The notes beneath the pieces are model-generated. The model searched no databases. It worked only from the letters and a program-made list of their open reading frames with translations, and was not told the origin of the DNA. A stretch of DNA of 64,000 bases, taken from the NCBI GenBank assembly GCA_013399895.1, contig VXBA01001173.1:229900-293899 (forward strand). Direction: 5' to 3'. Below are positions 62,634 through 64,000 of the stretch, piece by piece. Numbering within the stretch: the first letter of the stretch is position 1; the number at the start of each line of letters is the position of its first letter. Both the position numbers and the translations under genes were made by a program. The stretch is from Serilophus lunatus. Its lineage: Eukaryota > Chordata > Aves > Passeriformes > Eurylaimidae.

Positions 62634-62679
62634 TGACTATTTCTTAATAAGGAAAAATAAATTTATTCCTTCCTGGCTT
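62634..62679 (+). repeat. 46-base dispersed repeat, copy B
   Basis: Partner of 61671-61716, 963 bases away in the same orientation. Confidence 0.75.
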
Positions 62680-62849
62680 AGACAACATTTATACATTAGG
62701 CAGAGATGGCTGAAGAATTAATTGAATCAATAAGCATCTGTTCATTCATATTGTTTCATTATTAGTTTATTTCTTGGCATAGTTTTAATCCATATCAGCT
62801 AGTATTTTTGAAAGACAGACAGTACAAAACAGGTAAATATTGTTGGTAG

Positions 62850-63677
62850 ACAAGATGTTTGTGCTGTGATTCAGAGGGACCATGAAAGGCTGAAGAAATG
62901 GGCTGACAGGAAGCTCGTGAAATTAAATACGGGGAAGTGACAAGTCTTGCACTTGTGGAGAAACAACCCCAGGCACCAGAAAACAAGTGGTTGACCTGTT
63001 CTTTACAGGCTTGGAAATAAAACATTGGTAGCTAATCCTGTTGGGCAAAAGCTTATGAGCCAGCAAAGTGTTACCATGGCAAAGACTGCTGTCTGCTCTC
63101 AGAGCATCACCAGCAGTGTGAGGGAAGTCATCCTGTCTCTCTACTCAGCAGAGAAGGCACAGCATGTCTGAAGTGCTGCATCAGTTTCTGGGATCCCCAA
63201 TACAAGGGATGAAATTTCAGCAAAGCTGATTACTGAAGCTGATTACTACATATGGGCAGGTCTCATGAGACAAAGCTGGCACTTTTTGGCCTGGATAAAA
63301 GGTTTGGCAGGAGATCTTATTAATGCCTGAAACAGAGGGAATAAAGATGGCACAAGACTTTTTTTCACTGACAAAACAGTAGGCAATAAGAACAAATAAA
63401 AATACCATGAATTTCCTTTTGAAGAGAAGAAAACTTTTCTTCCTTTGTTCAGTTTACTTTGATTTTTCATTGTTGCTAGCAAACACGATCAAAATTATCA
63501 AATTCTGGCACAAGTTGCCCAGGGAGATTTTAGAATGAGTTGGAGTTCTTGGAGTTATTCAAAAGATGACTACACACAGTCCTGGTCAATCTGCTCTTGC
63601 TGACCCTGCTTGAGTAGGGTGGCTGAACTAGATAATATCTCATGAGGTCTACTTTCAACAGCATGATTCTGTGGAAT
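62850..63677 (+). mobile_element. CR1 LINE fragment (C-terminal ORF2 to 3' end)
   Basis: The plus strand encodes, in shifting frames, IQRDHERLKKWADRKLVK and LHLWRNNPRHQ (about 62870-62985), then SSVREVILSLYSAEKA (about 63112-63160). It continues through CAAGTTGCCCAGGGAGATTTTAG and ends with CAGCATGATTCTGTGG at about 63660-63676, where one terminal 8-base unit survives. It contains many stops. The segment 63330-63480 is poorly matched and may hold inserted or diverged sequence. Confidence 0.88.
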
Positions 63678-63892
63678 ATAGTTTAGGGAAGAACAGATTC
63701 TCCCAACAGGCAGCACACATTAGGCTCTTTCATCTCTCTATGGTCCTCTAACAGTATCCTTTTCCTCTATACCCCTATGCATAGGAATGCAACATCCCAC
63801 GGCAGGAAATTAATGCAATTAAATGATCAGCCCAGTCCACGCTGTTGCACTTGCCATCTCTCAGGTACTCTCCAGAATTCCTAAAAAACTGC
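63678..63892. other. Short unique spacer between two CR1 copies
   Basis: No recognised feature. Confidence 0.45.
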
Positions 63893-64000
63893 TTAGCAGA
63901 ATAAACCTGGGGGTGCTGTTTGACAACTGGCTGAACAGGAACTAGCATTGTGCCCAGGTGGCCAAGAAGGCCAATGACATTGTGGCTTGCGTCAGAAATA
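63893..64000 (+). mobile_element. CR1 LINE fragment, continues past right edge
   Basis: The plus strand encodes LGVLFDNWLNRN-stop-HCAQVAKKANDIVACVRN, the ORF2 C-terminal block that in the copy at 26448-28315 lies at about 27650-27740. The frame is continuous apart from one stop. It is a separate insertion from 62850-63677 because this block would precede, not follow, that copy's 3' end. Confidence 0.88.

Larger units (their letters stand above)
59276..62849. other. Unique AT-rich DNA
   Basis: No gene or recognised transposon. Two related 46-base segments lie at 61671 and 62634. Confidence 0.5.

Overview
This window looks like vertebrate, and specifically avian, intergenic or intronic DNA. 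It is AT-rich and has no convincing host protein-coding gene, tRNA, rRNA or CRISPR array. The bird assignment rests on the repeats: at least ten pieces of CR1 (chicken repeat 1) LINE, two solo LTRs that resemble LTR families common in bird genomes, and a 5'-truncated endogenous retrovirus whose integrase and envelope fragments read like known avian endogenous retroviruses. These assignments come from reading the sequence, not from a database search.

Layout, left to right. Positions 1-2185 are the 5' half of a CR1 on the minus strand. It contains an ORF1 remnant with a coiled coil and an SGNH/esterase-like domain, and an ORF2 endonuclease remnant that runs off the left edge. A unique block holds two diverged copies of an 88-base segment (4460 and 4897). 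A GC- and CpG-rich LTR (about 5851-7018) is followed by a second minus-strand CR1 (7503-8850) carrying a decayed reverse transcriptase and the 3' end. Mostly unique AT-rich DNA follows, with old CR1 scraps near 10.3 and 14.8 kb and a well recognisable solo LTR at 17454-18036. The best preserved CR1 is on the plus strand at about 26448-28315, with a nearly readable reverse transcriptase and the typical 8-base 3' terminal repeat.

Further right there are CR1 scraps at 30.05, 37.96, 45.64 and 59.04 kb. An unexplained GC/CTG-rich island lies at about 39.4-40.03 kb. The retroviral remnant (52970-54770, minus) has one LTR, a polypurine tract, the end of pol and an envelope gene with most of its surface subunit missing. 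A 270-base polypyrimidine tract occupies 56.57-56.84 kb. Two further CR1 copies in the same orientation lie at 62.85-63.68 kb and from 63.89 kb off the right edge.

There is no operon-like or cooperating gene set. All coding remnants belong to retroelements and all are broken. The more unusual points are the retained CR1 5' half with ORF1, the paired 88-base segments, the GC-rich LTR with an internal 79-base duplication, a recursive-splice-like AG|GT site at 49815, the internally deleted retroviral envelope, and the long polypurine/polypyrimidine tract. I found no evidence of a new biological system.
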